Assembly (NCBI GenBank): GCA_910577315.1
Contig: CAJTME010000002.1
Coordinates: 124,001 to 188,000, forward strand
Direction of reading: 5' to 3'
DNA from: an uncultured Muribaculaceae bacterium
GTDB lineage: Bacteria > Bacteroidota > Bacteroidia > Bacteroidales > Muribaculaceae
DNA: 64,000 nucleotides
The position numbers and the translations under genes were made by a program. Of this stretch, positions 51,450 to 60,432 are shown piece after piece. The notes under the pieces are model-generated. The model saw nothing but the letters and a program-made list of their open reading frames with translations, did not search any database and was not told the DNA's origin. Positions within the stretch are counted from its first letter, which is position 1, and every line of letters starts with the position of its first letter.

Positions 51450-52607
51450 TCAATGTAGGTGATGGGATACCACGTCATCAAACCATTCCAGCGTGTCGTA
51501 GCCCTTGATGCTGTAATCGGTGCTGTTGTTGAAAACGTAAGTCGAAAGTCCCGAATGATTGTGGATGGGCCACATATCCCACAGTTTGTCGGTGGCGGCT
51601 GCGTATACCACGGTTCTGGCGAGGGCGGCGTTGAAGCTGTCGGCGAGGGACGGCTCGAGCGACGACGCGGTTGAAAGCGCGTTGACATATTCTCCGAAAT
51701 CTATCGAATATCCCTGGCGGGCAGTTCCACGATAATTGGTCACGTCCTTGCCGGGGTGGGGCAGGGGGGTGAGGCGGTATATCCCGGCAGTGGCCGCTGC
51801 AAGGTCGTCGAGCGCATCGGTGGCGATAACCGCCATGGTGCATGTGCGCAGCTGCGGGTCTTCTTTTGAATTGTAAAGGTCAAAGGTGTTGGTGGCAGCC
51901 TTGACGAGGTTGTCGCGTGTTCCGCCGATGAGATGTTTCACATTGAGGTCGTAGGGCATCCCGTCGCGTGGAAGTTCCGACGCGCTTCCGACAATGTGGG
52001 TTGTTACGTTGCGGAGTTCATATGCGACTTCAACCGTGGCCATATAGCAGGCGTCGACATACACATATTCGATGCCGCGACCTTCGAGGACCGAGCGCAG
52101 CGTGGTGATGTTCATGCGCTTGCCGAAATCCGAGCCGAACGAGCGCGGTTGCACAGCTTCTTCCACAATGCCGTCCTGAAGCCAGCCGGTGGCGTGGCTC
52201 CACAGCACCAGGCCGTAAGACTCAGCCGGGGCGAGGGCTTTCATGTCGTCAAGCACGAGGTTCATTCGTGCGGCGGTTGCCGAAGTGCCTGATTCGTATG
52301 TATTGAGCACGGTTTGCCCTTTTGCGGTTATTTCGATAAGGCGGGGAGCTGATGCATCGGCGGGGGCGTGATACACGAGCAGACGTCCCGAACCGAGGTC
52401 GCCGTTATCGGCGGCCTTTTGCATCTCGGCAAGGTCGTCGGTATCGGCTCCGTCAGTGCCGAGATTATTGGTGGCGACCATGTAGACCAATACCGTGCGG
52501 GAGGCCTTTGATGGCTGTGGTTCAGGGGAATCATGCCCGCACGAAGCCAGCGAGGCGCATAGCCACGAGCATAGCAAACCCGAAAAAATACGTATTATCC
52601 ATTTCAT
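51450..52607 (-). CDS. Clostripain-family (C11) cysteine peptidase, lipoprotein
   Basis: 385 aa. Lipoprotein signal peptide with lipobox Cys in ASLASCGHD, so the protein is probably anchored at the envelope. C11 fold: VLVYMVATNNLGTDG at the start, catalytic His in LVLWSHATGW and catalytic Cys in YVYVDACYMATVEVAYEL. C11 enzymes cleave after Arg/Lys and some self-activate. A TAnnTTTG-like TAAATTTG lies 5-12 bases before the start codon, too close to be a convincing promoter. Confidence 0.86.
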   Translation of the reverse strand: MKWIIRIFSGLLCSWLCASLASCGHDSPEPQPSKASRTVLVYMVATNNLGTDGADTDDLAEMQKAADNGDLGSGRLLVYHAPADASAPRLIEITAKGQTVLNTYESGTSATAARMNLVLDDMKALAPAESYGLVLWSHATGWLQDGIVEEAVQPRSFGSDFGKRMNITTLRSVLEGRGIEYVYVDACYMATVEVAYELRNVTTHIVGSASELPRDGMPYDLNVKHLIGGTRDNLVKAATNTFDLYNSKEDPQLRTCTMAVIATDALDDLAAATAGIYRLTPLPHPGKDVTNYRGTARQGYSIDFGEYVNALSTASSLEPSLADSFNAALARTVVYAAATDKLWDMWPIHNHSGLSTYVFNNSTDYSIKGYDTLEWFDDVVSHHLH

Positions 52608-52680
52608 ACTACAAATTTACGAAAAAATCCCGTAAAGGCGCGGTATGTTAAGCAGAATTAACGTATCGGGAGACTCTGTT

Positions 52681-54210
52681 TCACTCTTTGTCGTGAAACA
52701 GGACAGTCAAAGCTGTGGGTTCGCCCAGAAAGTTTGAAATGGTAGACCTGACAGGTGAGATGAAAAAGTATATATAACCGTCCGCACCTATAAAATGGCC
52801 GGTATATGCTATCGTGCGTTCCTGGCGGTCGCCGTAATTAATGAACACTTCAATCACCCATTTGGTGAGGGGCGTACGAGATACAAGATGGGTTTTGTAT
52901 CTACGCACGTCGATGTTAGACGGGATTGGTTCAGCCGATTCGTATGTGAAGGACTCAAGTTCTTCCGGAATCTGACTTTTCGCTCCGTGGAAGTAGAACT
53001 TAAAGGTATAGAGGGTCGAGTCAAATCTTTTGTTCGGACGGCTCAGGGCGAGAGGTGTCATCTGGTAATGAAAGTGCATCGGCGTGAAAATGCTGCGTTT
53101 TTGTTCGAGCCTTGCGTCACGTTCAAGCTGACGTTGGTTTTCGAGCAGATCGACGCGATAGATGCTCATCGTGTGGCAAACGGCTGCGATGTGCACTGCC
53201 GAGAGGATTGCAAGCAGGCACCCGAAAATCATGCTTGCCGGCTTCTTATGACAGAACAGCTTCGGATACATTCTGCCCAATAATAACGGTATGCAGATGC
53301 ACGAAAGCACGAGAGTCGGGAAAAAACATCTCAGCCGGGTTGTCTGGAACGCAATCAACAGCAAGCCCCCGGAAACTATGCCGAATACCACAATAGGTTC
53401 CAACGGCAACCGGCGCCATTTTTTGTTGAACTGGCAGATGATGCACAGCAGTATTAAAATCATGTAGGGCCACGCGTAAAGGAACCGAATCATGTAGATG
53501 CCGCTTTCCGAATATACAGCAGTACGGTGGTTAAATGCTGGGGCGGTGAAAGTCAGAAGCGAACCGGCGGCTACTGAAAGTAAAAGTATCAAACGGTCAG
53601 TGCGCCACATGTCACGGTGGAGAATCAGAGTGGCAAACCCTCCGGCAATCAACACGACTGCAAATGACTCATGCCAGGTCCCTGTAAAAAATCCAATTGC
53701 CGCCACCAGCCATAGTCTATTTTTCTCATTCTTCAAGAACAATAGGATGGTTGTGAGAAACAGTACGGTTGTACAAACATAATTGAATCCGTACATGATG
53801 GAAAACATGCTGTCGCCCCACATTATGCCGAACACAACCAGAAACACCAGCATTGCAAATTTCAGGAAATCCGATGGCTTTATGCGCGCGCAACGCGTCA
53901 TGAGCCATAAGGATATGGCAAAGCAGATCGCTATAATCGTGGACGCGATCCAGGCTGGCAGGCAAAGCATTGCCATGGCTATGAAATTCCCGGTGCGGGC
54001 GACATCATAGCGGTAGCGGTGCAGCCATGTTTGGGTGATTCCTTTGTAGTAATCGGCTATCTCTCCATTCTCGTCGAGGCCGCCGTAATCACGTATGTTT
54101 ACGAGAAATGACAGGTCGTCTGACGAGAGCGGATCGGCAAGGAAAAGATATGCGAAACACCCTGCCATTAAGGTAAAAAGGCTCCAGAACAATAAGCGTT
54201 GTGTCTTCAT
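52681..54210 (-). CDS. Polytopic membrane protein, DUF6056-like (paralogue 1 of 3)
   Basis: 509 aa, ten to eleven membrane helices and a soluble C-terminal domain of about 150 residues. Shares with its two neighbours an acidic pair after helix 1 (LADPLSSDDLSFLVNI), MFSIMYGFNY, GTWHESFAVVLIAGG, and a C-terminal DGYIYFFISPVRSTISNFL. An acidic pair just after the first helix is a feature of GT-C glycosyltransferases, so a lipid-linked-sugar transferase is a reasonable guess. The DUF6056 label is from memory. It is the last gene of the tandem array. Confidence 0.7.
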   Translation of the reverse strand: MKTQRLLFWSLFTLMAGCFAYLFLADPLSSDDLSFLVNIRDYGGLDENGEIADYYKGITQTWLHRYRYDVARTGNFIAMAMLCLPAWIASTIIAICFAISLWLMTRCARIKPSDFLKFAMLVFLVVFGIMWGDSMFSIMYGFNYVCTTVLFLTTILLFLKNEKNRLWLVAAIGFFTGTWHESFAVVLIAGGFATLILHRDMWRTDRLILLLSVAAGSLLTFTAPAFNHRTAVYSESGIYMIRFLYAWPYMILILLCIICQFNKKWRRLPLEPIVVFGIVSGGLLLIAFQTTRLRCFFPTLVLSCICIPLLLGRMYPKLFCHKKPASMIFGCLLAILSAVHIAAVCHTMSIYRVDLLENQRQLERDARLEQKRSIFTPMHFHYQMTPLALSRPNKRFDSTLYTFKFYFHGAKSQIPEELESFTYESAEPIPSNIDVRRYKTHLVSRTPLTKWVIEVFINYGDRQERTIAYTGHFIGADGYIYFFISPVRSTISNFLGEPTALTVLFHDKE

Positions 54211-54240
54211 CTCTATGATAAAATGGTGGCGATGCCACGC

Positions 54241-55793
54241 TTATTCGTTTTCCAAATAAATTTTCGTAGGCTTACGCAACCAGTTGGAGATTGTAGAACG
54301 TGGAACCGTTATGTAGTTGTAAATATATCCGTCTGCATTGACGAACGGAGTGACTTGTGCCCATGCGCGCTCAGAGAATATGTGGTCGTATTCAATCTGC
54401 ACATAAACACCACGCGGAATGTCGGTACAGGGTGTGACGAATCCGTCGCCTACATTTCTCATGTCCTTATTTGACGGAATGGGGGGCCAATCTGATGGGT
54501 TGTAATCTTGAAGCTCCTTTGGTAAAAGTGCGTAAAGACCTGTGTAGTAATACATTCTTAGGCCATGATACCATCCGTGGAACCGTTGGTAACCGAAGCA
54601 ATTCGGGCGTCCGAATGCCAGAACGGCGCCTGATTGTGGGATGTTGTGGAAACGTATGCCATATGGCGATATTCATTTCGGCTGTCAAGATCCAGGCTGC
54701 GCTGTACTTCAAATCCTTCCTGATAGTAGATCCATGAATAATGGCATATCATCACGAGGTGCAGGGCCGCAAGTAGAAAACATGTGGAAGCCGCCGAGGT
54801 CGTTAATATACGTTGTCTGGAATTATGATTACTTGATAGCGCAGACAACAGATACACAATGGCTATGCATGAAAGCACCATGGTCGGAAATGCCGAACGC
54901 ACCCTGTTGGAAATAAGTACAATCCCTATCAGGCCGCCAGAAATAATGGCGAATATCACCACGGGTTTCACTATAAGCCTGCGGGTGGATTTGCGGCATA
55001 GGCATGCGATGCACAATGCGAGCATTACAAAGTAGGTCCATACGAAGGCCAGGTTTTCATAGTTGAAGTCATGTTTTACGACATAGTTTGTCCGAACGAA
55101 AGTCGATGGGGAGGTGAGGATGAACAGTCCGGCTAATCCAACACCGGCAAGCAACCACATCCGGTCTTTGCGAATCATGCCGCGGTGGACGGCCAACACC
55201 GCCAGTCCGCCGGAAAAAATCACGATGGTGAACGATTCATGGCAAAGTCCGGCGACGATACCGGCAAAGAAGGCAAGCCAAGATCGTGTTTTTTTCTCGC
55301 GCAGGAACAGGGCTATCGCAGCCAGCATTACAAAGGCTACGAATGGATAGTTGAATCCATACATGATCGAGAACATGAAGTTTCCCCAGTTGATTCCGAA
55401 CACAACCAGGAAAGTCAGTATGCAGAATTGCCACAGATTGCGTATCGTCAGACCGGCGAGCCGCACCATCAGCCACAGCATGCCGCCGAAGGATGTCGAC
55501 AGCACCAAGGCTCCTACCCAAGAAGGAAATGCAAGCGATATTACGCCGAGACTGTTCCCCAGACGGGCCACGTCCCAAAAGTAACGCTGTTTGCATACCG
55601 ACAGGGTTGCGATAAAATAGTCAACAAAACCGTCCGAAGCCTTTTTGATATTCAGTACTTCCCTTATGTTGTTGAGATATTGCATGTCATCGCCTGCCAG
55701 CGGATTGGTGAGGAACAGGAATGTAAAGCATGCTGCCACGAAAGCAAACAGCAATATGAATATGGTTTTTGAAGTAGGCTTGTGAAGTGTCAT
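54241..55793 (-). pseudogene. DUF6056-like paralogue 2 of 3, broken by a frameshift
   Basis: Two open frames together span a full-length paralogue: 55793-54558 (411 aa) and 54555-54241 (104 aa). The first part has NPLAGDDMQYLNNIREVL, MFSIMYGFNYPFVAFVML and GLCHESFTIVIF. After HNQ near residue 383 it leaves the family frame and reads to a stop at 54558. The -1 frame from the same point continues the family as SGAVLAFGRPNCFGYQRF, aligning with TPLALSRPNKRF of paralogue 1, and carries on into DGYIYNYITVPRSTISNWL. One base is missing at about 54620-54650. Repairing it gives about 517 aa, matching the sisters (509 and 516). Could be a real loss or a sequencing error. Confidence 0.8.
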
Positions 55794-55831
55794 TACTCTG
55801 TGGATGTTTGTGCCGGTGGTCGGCCCTGGTT

Positions 55832-57382
55832 CTATATGATGTTCATTCCTTTTACTTGCGGACGTGTGATTGTGGTAAGGAGCGAACGTCTGGCAAAAAT
55901 GTAGGCGTAAGGCTTGCCGTCAGATCCGTGGAAGTATGCGTAGGATATTTGTGTGAATTCCTTATGCCAGCCGTAGTCCATTATCGCCGCACCTCCTCGA
56001 TAATTAAGGTTGCGTAGAGGAACCACTATGAAACCCTTGTAAAGCCAGCTATCTGTATTTCCTTCGAGGGGAATGCCCATACCTTCCTTATAATCACGCA
56101 GGACATCTGGAATCGGTTTGGTGGTCCAGCTGCGGTAATATCTTCCGATGAAGGGACAGTTGCAGTCGTTGAGGTCAAATAGGCGGAAAGGTGGTTTGCG
56201 CAGGGCGAGCGGTGAGGCTTGCCATTCCTCGACGATTGGGATGAAATATGTGTAGTCCGGTCTCGGATGGTTTTCAATCTGGTCAATCAATATCCTGTGG
56301 CTGCGGTTCAGTTGTGCCATGTAGTAGCACGCTGTGGCCAGATGGGATAGAATCAGCGCCCAAATCAATGTGAGGGCTACAGCCCCGATGCGTCCGTGAC
56401 GGTTGAAAAATGCTGGATACATGTTGGTGAGCAAAAACGGCAGTCCCGCGCAGGCCAGCATCATGGCAGGCGAGGCGGCGCGTCCATTGCCGCTCGCTAT
56501 AACTGCGGGCAGTACGACGAAGCCTCCGACAGCCGTAATTATTGCTATGGGCGATTTTGCAAGGGGGCGCCATTTGCGTCGAGTCCAGCAAATCGTCCAT
56601 ACGGCCATGAAAATATAGTATCCCCAGCTGAATATTAGGTGTGTGAAAGACGAATCAAAGAGCCCCGACTCACGGCTTACGCGTGATGTCCATGCCGGAA
56701 AGGCAATGAGCCAGAGGCTGCCGATTGCAACCGAGGCTGTCATGGCCCACCTGTCGGGGCGCCGCATGTCTTTTTTGAAAATCAGGACGGCGACCATTCC
56801 TACAAATCCCGCTGCAGCAAAAGATTCATGCCAGCATCCGAGCAACAGCCCAAGCAAAATAGCCTTGTACAGTTTGACCAGTGCTGGAGCTAAAAATATA
56901 TGGATGGCCAAGAACATAATGGCCATGCCCCACGTATAGTTGAAGAAGTAAACAAGAGCAAAAAATGAGTCATGCCATGTCGGGAAAAACAGCAGGCATA
57001 GAGTCGCAAGTGTAAAAGCCTTGAGTTGGCCCTTGCGAATGCCGGCCAATTTGAGGAGCAGGCTATAAGCGGCTGCGAACACCCCCATGGTTATTCCTGC
57101 CGGAATCCATCGCGGAATAAGCAATGCAAACATGGCGAATGTATTGCACATCCGGCTGTTGTCGAAGGCATAACGCTTGATAAACCCCTCTTTGATCCCT
57201 TCCCAGAAATTGTAAAATCCATTCTGGTCATAGGCATTGTGAAAAATGTCACGTGTGAACCAGTAGTCATCCCATGCCTTGGGTTGGACGATATATAGAA
57301 AACCGAACGCCAGCGTGACAGTCCAAAACAGGATTGTCATGATGGCGGATGGCGGGAGTGCGAGTCTGGGGCGAGGCCTCAT
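55832..57382 (-). CDS. Polytopic membrane protein, DUF6056-like (paralogue 3 of 3)
   Basis: 516 aa, ten to eleven helices. Equivalent motifs are VQPKAWDDYWFTRDIF after helix 1, FFALVYFFNYTWGM, LLGCWHESFAAAGF and the C-terminal SDGKPYAYIFARRSLLTTI. It is the most diverged of the three and the first transcribed, starting 3 bases after the DUF695-like gene. A glycan-assembly role is inferred from the acidic pair; substrate unknown. Confidence 0.7.
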   Translation of the reverse strand: MRPRPRLALPPSAIMTILFWTVTLAFGFLYIVQPKAWDDYWFTRDIFHNAYDQNGFYNFWEGIKEGFIKRYAFDNSRMCNTFAMFALLIPRWIPAGITMGVFAAAYSLLLKLAGIRKGQLKAFTLATLCLLFFPTWHDSFFALVYFFNYTWGMAIMFLAIHIFLAPALVKLYKAILLGLLLGCWHESFAAAGFVGMVAVLIFKKDMRRPDRWAMTASVAIGSLWLIAFPAWTSRVSRESGLFDSSFTHLIFSWGYYIFMAVWTICWTRRKWRPLAKSPIAIITAVGGFVVLPAVIASGNGRAASPAMMLACAGLPFLLTNMYPAFFNRHGRIGAVALTLIWALILSHLATACYYMAQLNRSHRILIDQIENHPRPDYTYFIPIVEEWQASPLALRKPPFRLFDLNDCNCPFIGRYYRSWTTKPIPDVLRDYKEGMGIPLEGNTDSWLYKGFIVVPLRNLNYRGGAAIMDYGWHKEFTQISYAYFHGSDGKPYAYIFARRSLLTTITRPQVKGMNII

Positions 57383-57385
57383 CAG

Positions 57386-57808
57386 CTATTTTACTTCAAA
57401 TTCCTGCATTTCATCGTAAGCTTCCCACTTTGGATCGTTCTCTGCTGTAATCTTGAGTGGGAGCAAAGGCAGCGGCGCCATGGCCTCGTTGAATTTCTTT
57501 TGGAAAATGTTTGTGGACAGGGTATAGAAAACCCATGTGCGTTCGCCCGCGCCGGTGAATATGCCGGTCATGACGGCAACGGGGTCTTTGTCAAAAACCT
57601 CCTGAAGGTTGTCGGTGGCGTCGCCCATGGTTTCAGCGTCGGCATCGCATGGCATGTCGGCGCCTGGGGCGTCGGAGTAGGGCCACGTCACTTCAACGCG
57701 GATGCTGAATTTGGGATTTTTTCGGAAATTTGCTACGTCGCTTCTTCCCGATACCATAACGAGGCGCCCGTCCTCGCTCTCGGCCGGAGCCGTCCACCAG
57801 TCTGACAT
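57386..57808 (-). CDS. DUF695-like small protein
   Basis: 140 aa, soluble. C-terminal half shows ERTWVFYTLSTNIFQKKFNE and LKITAENDPKWEAYDEMQEF, the FYT...DPxWxxY pattern of DUF695 proteins. Function unknown. It lies between rnpB (3' end at 57851) and the first DUF6056-like gene on the same strand, with no separate promoter found. Confidence 0.6.
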   Translation of the reverse strand: MSDWWTAPAESEDGRLVMVSGRSDVANFRKNPKFSIRVEVTWPYSDAPGADMPCDADAETMGDATDNLQEVFDKDPVAVMTGIFTGAGERTWVFYTLSTNIFQKKFNEAMAPLPLLPLKITAENDPKWEAYDEMQEFEVK

Positions 57809-57850
57809 GATTTGAGGTTTAAGGGGTTGTGATAATAGAGATGTAAGTAA

Positions 57851-58235
57851 AAAGCTTCCGGGGGCGGAGTATAAGCCGGGTTATGTGGGGGCGCTGTTTC
57901 GGCCGTAACCGACGTACGCCTTACCGTCCGTCATTTATCTGAGCAGTCTACCCCCCGGCAATGGACGAGCAGCCCTTGAATGCCGGTGTACTTGACCTTG
58001 CAACCCATAAGAAGTGCGGCACGCAATGTCGCCATCGCGCCCGGTGGGCTCTTACCCCACCTTTTCACCCTTGCCTGCGTCTCCCGTCGGGAGATGCGGG
58101 CGGTTGTTTTCTGTCACTCTTGCTCCGACGTTTCCGCCGGCTCCCCATAGGGAGTATGGTGCTCTGCGTTGCCCGGACTTTCCTCTTGTCCTTTACAGGA
58201 AAGACAAGCGACGAACCCTCCGCCCCGGAAGCTTG
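57851..58235 (-). ncRNA. rnpB: RNase P RNA (bacterial class A)
   Basis: Catalytic RNA of RNase P, which trims tRNA 5' leaders. On the minus strand the conserved core is clear: GAGGAAAGTCCGGGC (58185-58171, CR-I) near the 5' end, the GGTGAAAAGGTGGGGTAAGA region in the middle, GGGTAGACTGCTCAG, and ACATAACCCGGCTTATA (57886-57870, CR-V) near the 3' end. Terminal P1 arms pair: AAGCTTCCGGGGCGG at the 5' end with CCGCCCCCGGAAGCTT at the 3' end, followed by a T-run. Ends are set from this pairing and are good to a few bases. Its 5' end lies 3 bases after the lpxA stop, so it has no private promoter space. Short open frames here on either strand are artefacts. Confidence 0.94.
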
Positions 58236-58238
58236 AAT

Positions 58239-59018
58239 TTATGCGAAATATCCGCGTATGATTCCTCGCTTGGAATTGCGGATGAACTGTATTATTTCGT
58301 CGCGCTCGGGAGTGGCCGGCAGTTCAGCCTCGATACGCTCGATGGCATCGGTCACATTGAGGTTCGACATGTAGATATAGCGGTATACCTCCTGAATTTC
58401 GCGGATTGTCTCGCTGGAGAAGCCGCGGCGGCGCAGCCCGACTGAATTGATGCCGGTATATGCGATTGGTTCGCGGGCGGCCTTTACGAAAGGAGGAATG
58501 TCCTTGTTGATGAGGGCGCCGCCCTGCACCATGATGTGCGCACCGAGATGGCAGAACTGATGCACGAGTGTGCCACCGCCGATGATTGCATGGTTGTCGA
58601 CAATCACCTCGCCGGCAAGCTGGGTGGCGTTGGCAAGAATCACGTTGTCGCCAACTATGCAGTCGTGGGCCACGTGGGCATATGCCATTATGAGGCAGTT
58701 GGAGCCGACAACGGTCTTGCCCTTGGCAGCCGTACCACGGTTTACTGTGACACACTCGCGGATGGTGGTGTTGTCGCCGATGATGGCAAGCGTTTCCTCA
58801 CCTACAAACTTCAGGTCCTGGGGAATGGCTCCGATGACGGCGTGGGGGAATATGGTGCAGTTCTTGCCGATGCGCGAACCTTCAAGGATGGTGGCGCCGG
58901 AAAGAATACGTGTGCCTTCGCCGATTTCGACATTGGCGTCGATGGTGACAAACGGGTCAATCACCACGCTCGGCGCAATCTTCGCGGCAGGATGGATGTA
59001 TGCTAACGGTTGCTTCAT
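58239..59018 (-). CDS. lpxA: UDP-N-acetylglucosamine O-acyltransferase
   Basis: First step of lipid A synthesis. 259 aa with left-handed beta-helix hexapeptide repeats through residues 5-190 (IGEGTRILSGATILEGSRIG) and a helical C-terminus. The catalytic His is in YAHVAHDCIVGDN, and FCHLGAHIMVQGGALINKD follows. Starts directly at the end of lpxC/fabZ with no gap. Confidence 0.95.
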   Translation of the reverse strand: MKQPLAYIHPAAKIAPSVVIDPFVTIDANVEIGEGTRILSGATILEGSRIGKNCTIFPHAVIGAIPQDLKFVGEETLAIIGDNTTIRECVTVNRGTAAKGKTVVGSNCLIMAYAHVAHDCIVGDNVILANATQLAGEVIVDNHAIIGGGTLVHQFCHLGAHIMVQGGALINKDIPPFVKAAREPIAYTGINSVGLRRRGFSSETIREIQEVYRYIYMSNLNVTDAIERIEAELPATPERDEIIQFIRNSKRGIIRGYFA

Positions 59019-60401
59019 TTACTTGTTTTTGATGATTTGGGCCATGAACTCACATTCGCACACAATTTTTTCGCCGACGAAAGCGAGGCCTTTCATGACG
59101 GCACATCCGCGGCGCATTTCTGTGAGGAACGAGACATGGAAAAGGAGAGTGTCGCCGGGTACGACTTTCTGGCGGAACTTCACGTTGTCGATTTTCATGA
59201 AGTAGGTGGAGTAGCGCTCGGGTTCGTCGACCGTCGAGAGCACGAGCAGGCCACCGGTCTGGGCCATTGCCTCGACCATGAGGACGCCGGGCATCACTGG
59301 TTCCTGGGGGAAGTGGCCCATGAAGAATGGCTCGTTGGTGGTGACGTTCTTGACGCCGACGATGTATTGTGAGCCTTTCTCGATGATTTTATCGACGAGA
59401 AGGAAGGGATAGCGGTGGGGGAGATACTTGCGGATTTCGTTGTTGTCCATCAGCGGCTCCTTGTTGGGGTCATAGACGGGCGCCTGCACCTCCTGGCGCT
59501 TGATGTCGCGGCGGATGTCCTTGGCAAGGCGGGTGTTGATGCCGTGGCCGGGTTTGGTGGCGATGATTTTGCCTTTGAGGGGACGGCCGATGAGGGCGAT
59601 GTCGCCGACAACGTCGAGCAGTTTGTGGCGGGCGGGCTCGTTCTCAAACTGGAGGGGCGAGGGATTGATGTAGCCGTAAGAGGAGAGGGTAGGACATTCA
59701 ACACCGACAATGCCGGCAATCTGGCGCAGACGCTCGGCGTCCATCGGACGGTCGTAGATGACGATGGCGTTGTCGAGGTCGCCGCCCTTGATGAGTCCGG
59801 CCGAGAGAAGGGGCTCGATTTCGTGAACGAACACGAATGTGCGGGCCGGTGCAATCTGGGTGGCGAAGGCGCTTACATGCTCCATCGACGCATATTGGTT
59901 GGCCAGTACGGGCGAATGGAAGTTGACTTTTACCTCAACGCTGAATTCATCGTCGGGGAGTATCATGATTTTTGAGCCGGAGGGTTCGTCAGCCACCTCG
60001 ATTTTGTGCTTCACCACATAGTACTCTTTGTCGTCTTTCTGCTCAACGGTGCCGACGGCGGCTATGGCGTTGATGAACGGTTGGGCAGAGCCATCCAGGA
60101 TTGGAAGTTCAGGACCGTTTACCTTGATGAGGCAGTTGTCGACGCCTGAGGCGTAAAGGGCAGCCATGGCATGTTCAACGGTGCTGACCGTCACATCACC
60201 GCGTCCGAGCACGGTGCCGCGGTTGGTCGATACGACAAAGTCAGCGAGACAGTCGATTATGGGTGCGTTCTCGAGATCCATGCGCTGGATTTTGTAGCCA
60301 TGGTTGTCGGGAGCGGGACAAAATTCTGCCGTGAGCTGACGGCCGGTGTGCAGACCTTTCCCGGAGAGGGTGAAAGAGGTGCTGAGTGTGGTTTGCTTCA
60401 T
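59019..60401 (-). CDS. lpxC-fabZ: Bifunctional LpxC deacetylase / FabZ dehydratase
   Basis: Fusion typical of Bacteroidetes, 460 aa. LpxC domain (residues about 1-300): TLSTSFTLSGKGLHTGR, zinc site TVSTVEHAMAAL and the later zinc/catalytic region RHKLLDVVGDIALIGRPLKG, GHGINTRLAK. FabZ hot-dog domain (about 315-460): YLPHRYPFLLVDKIIE and the catalytic GHFPQEPVMPGVLMVEAMAQ. Start at 60401 (MKQTTLST) chosen; the open frame upstream to 60512 is lpxD 3' sequence in another frame. Couples lipid A commitment to fatty-acid elongation in one polypeptide. Confidence 0.96.
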   Translation of the reverse strand: MKQTTLSTSFTLSGKGLHTGRQLTAEFCPAPDNHGYKIQRMDLENAPIIDCLADFVVSTNRGTVLGRGDVTVSTVEHAMAALYASGVDNCLIKVNGPELPILDGSAQPFINAIAAVGTVEQKDDKEYYVVKHKIEVADEPSGSKIMILPDDEFSVEVKVNFHSPVLANQYASMEHVSAFATQIAPARTFVFVHEIEPLLSAGLIKGGDLDNAIVIYDRPMDAERLRQIAGIVGVECPTLSSYGYINPSPLQFENEPARHKLLDVVGDIALIGRPLKGKIIATKPGHGINTRLAKDIRRDIKRQEVQAPVYDPNKEPLMDNNEIRKYLPHRYPFLLVDKIIEKGSQYIVGVKNVTTNEPFFMGHFPQEPVMPGVLMVEAMAQTGGLLVLSTVDEPERYSTYFMKIDNVKFRQKVVPGDTLLFHVSFLTEMRRGCAVMKGLAFVGEKIVCECEFMAQIIKNK

Positions 60402-60432
60402 ATAATGAGTGGTTTTATTTTCGTAGTTTATG

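Noticed and set aside
52612..52619. Promoter TAAATTTG for the C11 peptidase gene
   Set aside because: It lies only 5 bases before the start codon and has no -33 element, so transcription would begin at or inside the start codon.
54241..54555. Separate small gene of 104 aa
   Set aside because: Its sequence continues the frameshifted DUF6056-like paralogue and aligns with the C-terminal domain of both sisters; treated as part of one broken gene.
57961..58445. Open frames of 91 and 143 aa on the plus strand
   Set aside because: They run across the RNase P RNA gene and the lpxA 3' end on the opposite strand; the RNA assignment explains the sequence.
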